From Polaribacter sp. SA4-12 (GTDB taxonomy: Bacteria > Bacteroidota > Bacteroidia > Flavobacteriales > Flavobacteriaceae), in contig NZ_CP019334.1 in the NCBI RefSeq assembly GCF_002163675.1, positions 692,001 through 756,000 on the forward strand: 64,000 nt of DNA. The letters are read 5' to 3'. Position 1 is the stretch's first letter. Each line of letters begins with the position of its first letter. Below the pieces are notes generated by a model. That model saw only the letters and a program-made list of their open reading frames with translations. It was not told the DNA's origin and did not search any database. Position numbers and translations under genes: made by a program. Shown piece by piece: positions 45,194-53,864 of the stretch.

Positions 45194-46242
45194 AAACTTT
45201 TTAAAGCCCTTAATAATTTTTGATTTTCTTCACAAATACCAACACTTATACGCAAGCAATTTTCACATAAAGGTTGTGTGGTTCTATTTCTAATGACAAC
45301 ACCTAATTCTATTAATTGATTGTAACGTTTTGTAGCGTCATCAACCTTTAACAAAAGAAAATTACCATCTGAAGGATATACTTTTTCAATATAACCTACA
45401 CAACATTCTAATTCTTCTTTTAAGCGTTTTCGTTCACTAATTAACTGTGCAATTTCATTTTTAACTTCGTCCAAATTTTGAAGTCTAGTAATTGCTCTTT
45501 GTTGGGTTAATTCGTTTACGTTATATGGTGGTTTTATGTTATTTAAAACTTTAATAATTTCTTTGGATGCATAACAAACTCCCAAACGAATACCTGCTAA
45601 ACCATAGGCTTTAGATAAAGTCTGCGTAATTATTAAATTCGGATATTTATCTAAACTCTCTAACCAACTTTTCTGATCAGAAAAATCGATATACGCTTCA
45701 TCTAAAACAACTAATCCTTTAAATTTCATCAATAACTCTCTAACAGACGCAATTGAAAAACTATTTCCTGTTGGATTATTAGGTGAACATAGAAACAAAA
45801 TTTTACTATTTGCATCTGTAGCTTCTAAAATCTGTTTTACTTTTGGCTGAAAATCATCACTTAATAATACGGTTCTGTTTTCAATAGCATTTATGTTTGC
45901 CAATACAGAATACATTCCATAAGTTGGTGGCAAAGTGATAATATTATCTTCTTTTGGCTCACAAAAAGCTCTGAAAATTAAATCTAAAACTTCATCACTT
46001 CCGTTTCCTAATAAGATGTTTTCTTTAGAAACTCCTTTAATATCAGAAAGTAAATCCTTTACGTTATTTTGCTGCGGATCTGGATATCGATTTACACCAT
46101 TTTCGAAAGGATTCTCATTAGCATCTAAGAAAATCATTGCATCAGTTGTTGCATCTTTATACTCATCTCTTGCAGAAGAATATGGCTTTAGAGATTTTAT
46201 GTTTTCTCTAATTAGGCTATTTAAGTTAAAGTTTGTTTTCAT
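45187..46242 (-). CDS. hisC: Histidinol-phosphate aminotransferase
   Basis: PLP class I/II aminotransferase; step 7. PLP-Lys in TLSKAYGLAGIRLG near residue 210, DEAYIDFS near 180, NPNRY-type segment NGVNRYPDPQ near 50. Start ATG 46242 (MKTNFNLNSL). The stop lies inside a palindromic repeat; the protein ends normally at ALKSLS, so at most a residue or two were changed. Confidence 0.95.
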   Translation of the reverse strand: MKTNFNLNSLIRENIKSLKPYSSARDEYKDATTDAMIFLDANENPFENGVNRYPDPQQNNVKDLLSDIKGVSKENILLGNGSDEVLDLIFRAFCEPKEDNIITLPPTYGMYSVLANINAIENRTVLLSDDFQPKVKQILEATDANSKILFLCSPNNPTGNSFSIASVRELLMKFKGLVVLDEAYIDFSDQKSWLESLDKYPNLIITQTLSKAYGLAGIRLGVCYASKEIIKVLNNIKPPYNVNELTQQRAITRLQNLDEVKNEIAQLISERKRLKEELECCVGYIEKVYPSDGNFLLLKVDDATKRYNQLIELGVVIRNRTTQPLCENCLRISVGICEENQKLLRALKSLS

Positions 46243-46256
46243 TATTACTTTTACTT

Positions 46257-46346
46257 TTGTCATTCCCGTGAAAACGGGAATCTATACTTACTTTATTTTA
46301 TTCAATAATCTTTCTATGGATTCCTGCCTTCGCAGGAATGACATTT
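46257..46346. repeat. Composite palindromic repeat (family 4 plus CATTCCCGTGAAAACGGGAA hairpin)
   Basis: Two hairpins: 46261-46281 (ATTCCCGTG/CGGGAAT type) and 46316-46343 (ATGGATTCCTGCCTTCGCAG then GAATGACA). They fill the hisD-hisC gap. Confidence 0.88.
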
Positions 46347-46352
46347 AGTATA

Positions 46353-47636
46353 TTATTTTAAATCTTTTAAACGAATTGAAACTGCATTTTTATGTGCATC
46401 TAATCCTTCTGCTGCTGCCATTAGCTCAATAGATCTTCCTATGGTTTGTATGCCTTCTTTTGTAATTTTCTGAAAAGTAATACTCTTTGTAAAACTATCT
46501 AAATTTACACCTGAATACGATTTAGAAAAACCATTTGTTGGTAATGTATGATTCGTTCCTGAAGCATAATCTCCTGCGCTTTCTGGAGTATAATTACCAA
46601 TAAAAACAGAACCTGCATTTTCTATATTATCCACATAAAAATCATTGTTATTTGTACAAACAATAAAGTGTTCAGGACCATATTCGTTGATCAATTCTAA
46701 GGCTATTTCATCGTTTTCAACCAAAATAGATTTAGAATTATCAATTGCTTTCTGAGCAATTTCAACCCTTGGCAGATCTAAAAGTTGTTTGTCTATTTCT
46801 AAAGAAACTTCGTCAATTAGTTCTTTTGATGTTGAAACCAAAATAACTTGACTATCAGCTCCATGTTCTGCTTGACTTAATAGATCTGAAGCCACATAAC
46901 TCGCATTTGCAGAATCATCGGCAACCACTAATAATTCACTTGGGCCAGCAGGCATATCAATAGCAACGCCATGTTTTGTAGACAATTGTTTTGCAACCGT
47001 TACAAACTGATTTCCGGGTCCGAATATTTTATACACTTTAGGAACCGTTTCTGTACCAAATGTATAACCAGCAATGGCTTGAATTCCACCAACTTTAATA
47101 ATTTTTGTAACGCCACATAAATTGGCAGCATACAAAATAGCTGGATGAATTTTTCCTTCTTTATTAGGAGGAGAACATAAAACAATCTCTTTACAACCTG
47201 CAATATTAGCAGGAATTGCCAACATTAATACTGTTGAAAACAAAGGTGCTGTTCCTCCAGGAATATATAAACCAACTTTCTGAATCGGTCTTTTTTCTTG
47301 CCAACAAGAAACGCCAACTGCAGTTTCTACAAATACTTTTTCCGTTTTTTGTGCAGTATGAAACTTGGTGATATTTTCTTTTGCAAGATTAATAGCATCC
47401 TTTAATTCGTTAGAAACTTCTGCAACGGCTTCATTAATTTCTTCAATAGAAACAATATTGTTATCCAAAGTAACACCATCAAACAACTCAGTATATTTAT
47501 GTACTGCAGCATCTCCATTTCTTTGTACATCATCAAAAATTTGGTTGACTGTTTTCTCGATATCATCAACCGTTTTTGTAGGTCTTTGTAAGATCTGATT
47601 CCAGTCTTTTCTTTGTGGATTGTTTATGTTTTTCAT
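46353..47636 (-). CDS. hisD: Histidinol dehydrogenase
   Basis: Zinc-dependent NAD+ oxidoreductase; last two steps of histidine synthesis (histidinol to histidine). Segments GLYIPGGTAPLFSTVLM, VAIDMPAGPSELLVVAD, LLSQAEHGADSQV and the catalytic EYGPEHFIVCT. 427 residues is normal. Confidence 0.97.
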   Translation of the reverse strand: MKNINNPQRKDWNQILQRPTKTVDDIEKTVNQIFDDVQRNGDAAVHKYTELFDGVTLDNNIVSIEEINEAVAEVSNELKDAINLAKENITKFHTAQKTEKVFVETAVGVSCWQEKRPIQKVGLYIPGGTAPLFSTVLMLAIPANIAGCKEIVLCSPPNKEGKIHPAILYAANLCGVTKIIKVGGIQAIAGYTFGTETVPKVYKIFGPGNQFVTVAKQLSTKHGVAIDMPAGPSELLVVADDSANASYVASDLLSQAEHGADSQVILVSTSKELIDEVSLEIDKQLLDLPRVEIAQKAIDNSKSILVENDEIALELINEYGPEHFIVCTNNNDFYVDNIENAGSVFIGNYTPESAGDYASGTNHTLPTNGFSKSYSGVNLDSFTKSITFQKITKEGIQTIGRSIELMAAAEGLDAHKNAVSIRLKDLK

Positions 47637-47734
47637 GATTACTATTCAAAAATTTAAAGATTAAAATATTAAAGAAGTGATTTCAATCTATTATTTTTTA
47701 ATTATTTAAAACTATCAAAATACTTTAAACGATG

Positions 47735-47795
47735 TCCGTTCGAGCGCAGTCGAGAACTATTTATAAGGTCTCGACTGCGCTCGACCTGACATTTT
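47735..47795. repeat. Palindromic repeat family 1, full element
   Basis: GTTCGAGCGCAGTCGAGAAC, short spacer, then TCTCGACTGCGCTCGAC and CTGACAT; in the hisG-hisD gap. Confidence 0.9.
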
Positions 47796-47816
47796 ATTAA
47801 TGCTTATAATTATAAT

Positions 47817-48674
47817 TTAAAGCACCATTTTTTCAATTGGGCAAACTAAAATACCTTCTGCTCCATTTGCTTTTAACTCATCTATAATTTCCCAAAAAGC
47901 ATTCTTGCTAATTACAGTGTGCACAGAACTCCAACCTTCTTCTGCCAAAGGCAAAACAGTAGGACTTCTCATACCTGGTAATAACTTTAAGATGTTTTCT
48001 AATTTATCATTTGGCGCATTTAACAAAATGTATTTAGAATTTTGTCCTTTTAAAACAGACTGAATTCTAAATTGTATTTTCTCTAAAATTGCTCTTCTTT
48101 CTTCAGAAATTAAAGGCGAAACTGCTAAAACAGCTTCCGATTTAAATAAGACTTCAATTTCTTTTAAACCGTTTTTAAATAATGTAGATCCACTAGAAAC
48201 AATATCGCAAATACCATCTGCTAAACCAATATTTGGTGCAATTTCTACAGAACCACTAATGGTGTGTAATTGTGCATCAATATTGTATTCTTTTAAATAT
48301 TTTTTTACGGTTTCTGGATACGAAGTTGCAATTCTTTTTCCGTCTAAATCTTTTAATGTATTTGCTTTCGATTCTTTTGGTACTGCAATAGAAACTTTAC
48401 ATTTAGAAAAACCTAAACGCTCTACAAAGTCAATATCGTTTCCTTTTTCGATTAAAACATTTTCTCCAATAATGGCTACATCTACTACTCCATCTCTTAA
48501 ATATTGAGGAATATCGCCATTTCTAAGATAAAAAACTTCTAAAGGAAAATTCCTTGCAGATGCTTTTAATTGATCTTTTCCATTCTCGATAGAAATACCA
48601 ATGTTTTTTAAGATTCTCATTGAATCGTCGTTTAATCTTCCTGATTTCTGTACTGCAATTCTTAATTTACTCAT
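47817..48674 (-). CDS. hisG: ATP phosphoribosyltransferase (long form)
   Basis: First committed step: ATP + PRPP to phosphoribosyl-ATP. 285 residues, so the long form with a C-terminal regulatory ACT-like domain (about 210-285), usually histidine-inhibited. N-terminal segments RIAVQKSGRL, PRPP loop GICDIVSSGSTL near 160. First structural gene after the leader. Confidence 0.96.
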   Translation of the reverse strand: MSKLRIAVQKSGRLNDDSMRILKNIGISIENGKDQLKASARNFPLEVFYLRNGDIPQYLRDGVVDVAIIGENVLIEKGNDIDFVERLGFSKCKVSIAVPKESKANTLKDLDGKRIATSYPETVKKYLKEYNIDAQLHTISGSVEIAPNIGLADGICDIVSSGSTLFKNGLKEIEVLFKSEAVLAVSPLISEERRAILEKIQFRIQSVLKGQNSKYILLNAPNDKLENILKLLPGMRSPTVLPLAEEGWSSVHTVISKNAFWEIIDELKANGAEGILVCPIEKMVL

Positions 48675-48758
48675 TTTGTTTTTGTTTGTTGCTTGAACAA
48701 ATACGGATCTTATTATTTTTTTTAGATTCCGATATCAAATCGGAACTATTTCTATTTT

Positions 48759-48797
48759 TAAAAATAGAAAACCCGTTTGATTTGCTCAAACGGGTTT
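48759..48797 (-). terminator. his operon attenuator terminator
   Basis: On the minus strand: stem AAACCCGTTTGA / TCAAACGGGTTT (48769-48797) followed by TTCTATTTTT, between the leader peptide and hisG. Confidence 0.9.
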
Positions 48798-48827
48798 ATA
48801 AATATCTTGATTTTATTCAATACACTT

Positions 48828-48884
48828 TTAAATCGCTTGACTGCAATTGTAAAAATGATGATGATGGTTTTGAATAAAGTTCAT
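48828..48884 (-). CDS. hisL: Histidine operon leader peptide
   Basis: Eighteen codons, MNFIQNHHHHFYNCSQAI, with four consecutive CAT His codons at 48855-48866. The terminator follows about 30 bases later. TCAAGCG at codons 15-17 can pair with the 5' arm of the terminator (CGTTTGA, one G-U), giving an antiterminator if the ribosome stalls on His codons. TTTATTCAA (codons 3-5) is also complementary to TTGAATAAA after the stop. This is classic attenuation, inferred from sequence. Confidence 0.88.
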   Translation of the reverse strand: MNFIQNHHHHFYNCSQAI

Positions 48885-48903
48885 GTTCTTTTTTATTTCT
48901 ATG

Positions 48904-48936
48904 CAAATATCTAAATTAAATAATTAATAAACCAAA
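48904..48936 (-). promoter_or_regulatory. his operon promoter
   Basis: On the minus strand TTTG (48936-48933), 21 bases, then GATATTTG (48911-48904; one mismatch to TAnnTTTG), 20 bases before the hisL ATG. Confidence 0.6.
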
Positions 48937-49020
48937 TGATTTGAATAAAAAAAAAGATTAAGTGAAATATTTATCAAATTCTTAGTATCTGTTTAAATTT
49001 TTAGTTTTTCAATTCATAAT
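48937..49020. other. Divergent intergenic region, no gene seen
   Basis: AT-rich with no open frame or hairpin; part of the region between the his promoter and the barrel gene. Confidence 0.5.
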
Positions 49021-49044
49021 ACAGGAATTTATACGGGTTGTTTT
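49021..49044 (+). repeat. 24-bp perfect direct repeat, copy 1
   Basis: Starts ACAGGAATTTATACGGG and ends TTGTTTT; identical to 50827-50850. The two copies flank the barrel/hydrolase pair. Confidence 0.95.
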
Positions 49045-49251
49045 AATAAATAAAAGGTTAATTTCACCAATATCAAATTATCTTACATTACAAGTTGTGT
49101 TGTTTTCTAAAACTCAATTACATCTTAATAGACTTCTGAATAAAAACAACTTATTATAACAATAAACGAAACAACTGTAAAAATACTTTCTAAAGATACT
49201 ATTCCTTTACCCTTTTCTTTAACTACTTACCTAACTTAATAAATTACTAAA

Positions 49252-49815
49252 ATGATCAAAAAACATGTATTTGCCTTTATTTTTATCACCTCGATGATAA
49301 GTTTTCAAGCTCAAACACCAGACGCAAAAACGGATTGGATTGGAGAATTAAAACTAGGTATCCGAACTCAAAAAGCACAAAAACTCTATTGGGAAAATGG
49401 CTTTGCTGTAGATTTTACAAGTCCTAAAATTTCGAACAAACATATTCGTCTTGGTTTTAGTTATGTAACTACAAGACTTGGTAGCGCAATGGGCACCAAC
49501 GCTATTAAACAAGATAACTTCTTAGTAAATATGGGCTATTATTTTCGTCATCAAAAGAAGCTACAACCTTTTACAAGACTAAACACAGGTTTTTTTTATG
49601 CGGATTATGAATCTGATATTTTTGATGAAATTCCTAACACAGCTTTCCTTTTTGCTATAGACGCAGGAATCTCTTATAAATTTGATGCTCCATTTACAGT
49701 TCATTTAAGTGCAGGCTATAATTTAAATACAGGAAACGGATCTTCAGGACCAGGAACTTTGTATCCCGTTTTTTACCAAATGAGCATTTTCTACACCATT
49801 TTAAAAAAGAAATAA
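49252..49815 (+). CDS. Outer-membrane beta-barrel protein of unknown function
   Basis: Signal peptide ending SFQAQ. The mature 165 residues show alternating hydrophobic/polar strands (KHIRLGFSYVTTRLG, DNFLVNMGYYFRHQ, TVHLSAGYNLNTG) and end FYTILKKK. No specific family recognised. One base separates it from the lipoprotein hydrolase, so the two are in one operon. Confidence 0.75.
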   Translation: MIKKHVFAFIFITSMISFQAQTPDAKTDWIGELKLGIRTQKAQKLYWENGFAVDFTSPKISNKHIRLGFSYVTTRLGSAMGTNAIKQDNFLVNMGYYFRHQKKLQPFTRLNTGFFYADYESDIFDEIPNTAFLFAIDAGISYKFDAPFTVHLSAGYNLNTGNGSSGPGTLYPVFYQMSIFYTILKKK

Positions 49816-49816
49816 T

Positions 49817-50761
49817 ATGAAAACTAAAAACATACTTTTAAAATTATCTGTTATTTTTTTATTGATACTTTCTGGCTGTTCTAGTGAACCAGAAATTGAC
49901 AATGCAACCATGTTAGACGGAGATCAAATTTTTGATGCATCGCTTTACAACCCTACTACATACTTAGTTTCACACGCAATTACCAATCCCACAACTGTTC
50001 AAAAAAACACACCCGTTATTATAACAGTTCATGGTTATTCTGCATCTACTTTTGAATGGGATGAGTTTAGAACTTATAGCGATGCGAATGCCAATATTTT
50101 AATGTCACAAGTGCTTTTAGGCGGACATGGACGTAGCTATGAAGATTTTAAAAATGCTACTTGGAAAAACTGGCAAGAACCAATTACAGCAGAATATAAC
50201 GCACTTCTAGAAAAAGGATATACCAATATAAATTTTGCGTTATCATCCACTGCATGTCCGTTGGTTTTAGACTTAATTAAAAATGGCAAAATAGCAGATA
50301 ATAGTATAAAAAATATCTTTTTAATAGACCCAATAATTATTCCTTCGGATAAATTATTAACGCTTATAGGAACTGTTGGCCCAATGTTGGGATATTTTGA
50401 ATCTACAAATACAACTACAGAAGACAAATATTGGTATCATTTTAAACCACAAGAAACCTTAAACGAATTATTAGATTTAATAGATATTGTTCGTAAAGAT
50501 TTGCAAAAAGGATATCAATTACCAACAGGTACTCAAATGAAAATATATAAATCTATAAAAGATGATACTGCAGATGCTGTAAGCGCTGTTCTTATTTACA
50601 AAGGACTTAAAAACAGTGATAAAACTGCTATTGATGTTGAAATGATAGATTCTGAGCTACACGTAGTAACCAGATTAGAAGGTCGTGACAATGTTACTCA
50701 AAAAGATCGTGATATTCAAAAACAAGTTTTTGACAACATGTTGATGTTACTTACGCAATAA
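49817..50761 (+). CDS. Alpha/beta-hydrolase-fold lipoprotein
   Basis: Lipobox LSGCSS. Oxyanion-side segment ITVHGYSASTFEW (near residue 75) and nucleophile elbow ALSSTAC (near 138) in place of GxSxG; possible acid in FLIDPI and His in ELHVVTR. This is a variant alpha/beta hydrolase anchored outside the cytoplasm; the substrate is unknown. Co-transcribed with the barrel gene. Terminator at 50783. Confidence 0.75.
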   Translation: MKTKNILLKLSVIFLLILSGCSSEPEIDNATMLDGDQIFDASLYNPTTYLVSHAITNPTTVQKNTPVIITVHGYSASTFEWDEFRTYSDANANILMSQVLLGGHGRSYEDFKNATWKNWQEPITAEYNALLEKGYTNINFALSSTACPLVLDLIKNGKIADNSIKNIFLIDPIIIPSDKLLTLIGTVGPMLGYFESTNTTTEDKYWYHFKPQETLNELLDLIDIVRKDLQKGYQLPTGTQMKIYKSIKDDTADAVSAVLIYKGLKNSDKTAIDVEMIDSELHVVTRLEGRDNVTQKDRDIQKQVFDNMLMLLTQ

Positions 50762-50782
50762 AGAAAAACATGAAATAGTAAT

Positions 50783-50816
50783 AATAAAGCCCAAGTTTAA
50801 AACTTGGGCTTTATTG
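50783..50816 (+). terminator. Intrinsic terminator
   Basis: Long stem AATAAAGCCCAAGTTT / AAACTTGGGCTTTATT followed by TGTTTAATT. Confidence 0.85.
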
Positions 50817-50826
50817 TTTAATTAAA

Positions 50827-50850
50827 ACAGGAATTTATACGGGTTGTTTT
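50827..50850 (+). repeat. 24-bp perfect direct repeat, copy 2
   Basis: Identical to 49021-49044. A weaker match (AGGTGTTTATACG) lies near 59639, in the related block upstream of the small membrane protein. Confidence 0.95.
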
Positions 50851-50900
50851 GTTTCTATCATAAAATAACTTTAGTAAAGTTGACAATAGTTTTATTTAAA

Positions 50901-50914
50901 GTGATAATTGTCAC
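50901..50914. promoter_or_regulatory. CRP/FNR-type dyad upstream of the AAA ATPase
   Basis: GTGATAATTGTCAC (GTGA-N6-TCAC), centred 28.5 bases before a TAAATTTG -7 box (50936-50943), i.e. near -40 of the predicted start, the class II activator position. The same arrangement occurs at 59718. Confidence 0.5.
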
Positions 50915-50935
50915 GTTTTTATAGTTTTAATACTC

Positions 50936-50943
50936 TAAATTTG
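50936..50943 (+). promoter_or_regulatory. -7 element upstream of the AAA ATPase
   Basis: TAAATTTG matches TAnnTTTG; the ATPase ATG is about 165 bases further on, so the transcript would have a long leader. Confidence 0.5.
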
Positions 50944-51109
50944 AGACAGATTGATGAAAAAATAAATTGCTAGACGTTTTCAAAATCTTTATTTATTAAT
51001 AATTCCTGAAAGGATGGCTTTAATTGGTTGTTTTCTTTGGGATGAAATGAGGTGTTATTACCTTGTAATTAGTTGTACTTTATTAAAAAAAACTATAAAT
51101 AGATAGACA

Positions 51110-53731
51110 ATGCCAATACTTAATGATATAATTGACTGGGTTGAAAATAAATCTGACTTCTGGCAAGTCGCAATTGACCGCTTAATTAGAAATAATGAAC
51201 TTACTGATAATGACATTACAGAATTAACAGAAATTAGTAAAATAGATTATGGATTATCGAAATTTAATTTTACTAAAGTAGATTTTAATGATTTAAGAAA
51301 TTTCGCTAATAATGCAACAAGTAGTGATGATATTATACTTTCAAAAATTTCTAATATTGATAATGTAAACGCACTCTCAAAGACTTGTGAATTAGAATTT
51401 TCCCCAAAAGGAATCACGGTAGTCTATGGCGATAATGGTTCGGGAAAATCAAGCTATGTGAGTATTTTAAAACACGCTTGTAATACAAGAGGACATAAGC
51501 CAAAAATCAATGATAATTTATACGACCCAACTTGTTTTGGAAACGATAAAAAAGCTGATATTGAATATACAATTGATGGAACAAACTTTAATACAGTAAA
51601 TCTTGTTAACGAAGAAGTAAGTAGTGCTGTTTTAAAAAGTGTGGATGTTTTCGATACATTTAGTGCAAACCATTATATTGAAGAACAAGATGAAATTGCT
51701 TTCATTCCTCAAGGTTTATCTATTGTAGAAAAATTAGCAATTGGCATAAAAAAAGTTGAGAGCAAACTAAATTCAGAATTATTAAGTCCAGTTTTAAAAG
51801 GATTTGACTATTCACTTTTAGATGTTTCCGAATGTTCAACAGCTAAAACCTTTCTCGACAACTTAAACGCAGATACAAAACTAGATGAATTAAGAGCAGA
51901 ATCTATTTGGAATTCAACTAAAGATTCTAGAATTGAAAAGTTAATTAAAGAAATTGAGAAATTAAATTCGACAGACCCAAAGAAAAACTTAAAAGAAAAT
52001 GAAGAAAAGATAAAACGTTTTGAAATTTTGCAAAAGAAATTTCAAACGCTAGAAGATAATTTAACAGGTCAAATCTTAATAGATTTGAAACAAACGTTAA
52101 ATAATTTTGTAACAACAAGTAAAGCTTTAAAAGAATCTTCTGAAAAAGCATTTTCTGATTTACCAATTGAAGGTGTTGGTAATAGTTCGTGGAAATTACT
52201 TTGGGAAAGTGCTCGTAAATTCTATAATGAAAGTACGGGAACGAAGAACTTTCCAGAAATAAATAAAGATAGTAATTGTCCTCTTTGTCTTCAAGATTTA
52301 GATGAGGATGCAAAGAATAGGTTTACTTCCTTTGAGGAATTTATAAAAAATGATATTCAAAAAACTTTTGACGAAGCATCTAATAAATTTGATTTAGCGA
52401 TTGAAGATTTGAATAGTCTAGACTTTTCTTTTGAGGAGCAAAAACCTTCAACAATAGAATTAAATGAATTGATTGAGGATTATTCTCAAAATCAAGAACA
52501 ATATTTAGAATTACTTTCTAAACAGAAAGAGAGTTTAGTAACTCTTTTTAATGTTAAAAAAACTATTGAAGATTTTAATAAAATTGAAATTGAGAAGACA
52601 CCAAAAACACAAATTCAAGAACTCATTAAAACCTTAAAGGAAACAAATGAGAAATTAAAAGTCCAATCAATTGAAGAAGATTTAAAACCACTTAATAAAG
52701 AATTGAATCAATTAAAAGGAGAAAAAAAGATTTTTGATTTTAAACCAAAACTAGGTCGTGAAATTTATCGACAAAAAAAAATAAAATTACTTAATCAATG
52801 CATTAGTAAATGTAATACTCGGACTATTACAACACATAGTAACGAGTTAGCTACAAATTATATAAGTCAAAGCCTTAAACAGAATTTCAAAACCGAACTG
52901 ACCAAACTAGGTTTTAAAAATATCAAAATAGAGACCGAAACGAAAGGACAAAGAGGAAAACAATATCACTATTTAAGACTTGATGAACAAAATGCAAACG
53001 GAATAGCATTAAAAGATGTTTTAAGCGAAGGAGAACATAGGTGTATTTCTTTAGCAACATTCTTGTCTGAATTATCCATTTCAGAGCATAAAAGCGCTAT
53101 AGTTTTTGACGACCCAGTTTCATCTCTCGACCACAAATGGAGAAATAAAATATCAAAAAGAATTGCAGAAGAATCTTTAGATAGACAAGTAATCGTTTTT
53201 ACTCACGATATTACTTTTCTACTAATGATTCAAGAACATTCTAATAAATTAAATTGTGATTTAGACATAAAGAGCCTTACAAGAAAGAAAAAGGAAACAG
53301 GATTGATTGCAAGCAATCCACCTTGGGACGCTCTGAAAGTTAGTATTAGAATTGGTATTTTAAAAAGCGCTCATCAAGAGTTGAAAAAAATTGAAAACAA
53401 TGAAACCGAAGAAGTTTATAAAGAAAGAGCAAAAATCTTATATGGTAAACTTCGAGAAACTTGGGAACGTTTTATTGAGGAAGTATTCTTAAATGGCGCA
53501 ATTCAAAGATTTGGAAGGGCAATACAAACTCAACGTTTATCAAAAATTGTAGATTTGACAGATGATGATTACAATCTTGTAGATACGAATATGAGTAAAT
53601 GTTCAACTTATTTTACTGGACACGATACAGCAGGAACTTTAATTGAAGAAATGCCTGACTCTGATGAATTTCTTGCGGACTTGAAAATTTTGGAAGAATA
53701 TATGAAGAGGATTAGGAAAAGAAGAAATTAA
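51110..53731 (+). CDS. Large AAA/SMC-like ATPase with zinc hook (RloC/AAA_13 type)
   Basis: 873 residues. Walker A GDNGSGKS at 107-114; central coiled coils (about 260-600) with a CPLC zinc-hook-like motif at 390-393; ABC signature LSEGEH near 640; Walker B VFDDP with D667-D668. The last about 150 residues hold a separate domain with RETWERFIEEV and a later TGHDTAG. This Rad50-like layout is seen in RloC/PrrC-type anticodon nucleases and other defence ATPases. The R-x3-E...H pattern recalls the anticodon-nuclease triad, but the match is weak. Alone, with no partner gene. Role in phage defence is inference. Confidence 0.8.
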   Translation: MPILNDIIDWVENKSDFWQVAIDRLIRNNELTDNDITELTEISKIDYGLSKFNFTKVDFNDLRNFANNATSSDDIILSKISNIDNVNALSKTCELEFSPKGITVVYGDNGSGKSSYVSILKHACNTRGHKPKINDNLYDPTCFGNDKKADIEYTIDGTNFNTVNLVNEEVSSAVLKSVDVFDTFSANHYIEEQDEIAFIPQGLSIVEKLAIGIKKVESKLNSELLSPVLKGFDYSLLDVSECSTAKTFLDNLNADTKLDELRAESIWNSTKDSRIEKLIKEIEKLNSTDPKKNLKENEEKIKRFEILQKKFQTLEDNLTGQILIDLKQTLNNFVTTSKALKESSEKAFSDLPIEGVGNSSWKLLWESARKFYNESTGTKNFPEINKDSNCPLCLQDLDEDAKNRFTSFEEFIKNDIQKTFDEASNKFDLAIEDLNSLDFSFEEQKPSTIELNELIEDYSQNQEQYLELLSKQKESLVTLFNVKKTIEDFNKIEIEKTPKTQIQELIKTLKETNEKLKVQSIEEDLKPLNKELNQLKGEKKIFDFKPKLGREIYRQKKIKLLNQCISKCNTRTITTHSNELATNYISQSLKQNFKTELTKLGFKNIKIETETKGQRGKQYHYLRLDEQNANGIALKDVLSEGEHRCISLATFLSELSISEHKSAIVFDDPVSSLDHKWRNKISKRIAEESLDRQVIVFTHDITFLLMIQEHSNKLNCDLDIKSLTRKKKETGLIASNPPWDALKVSIRIGILKSAHQELKKIENNETEEVYKERAKILYGKLRETWERFIEEVFLNGAIQRFGRAIQTQRLSKIVDLTDDDYNLVDTNMSKCSTYFTGHDTAGTLIEEMPDSDEFLADLKILEEYMKRIRKRRN

Positions 53732-53864
53732 TAAAGTGTAAAAACACATGTTATTAACGGCTAATCAAATATAAATATTGTGATTTTATTTTAAAACACC
53801 TTAAATTAAAACATCGGAAAATTGCGTATGCAAATCCGCAAATTTCATATTCTAAACCAACAGA

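Noticed and set aside
48620..48877. Plus-strand open frame of 85 codons overlapping hisG and hisL
   Set aside because: It is antisense to the his leader and terminator, whose His codons and hairpin explain the sequence much better.
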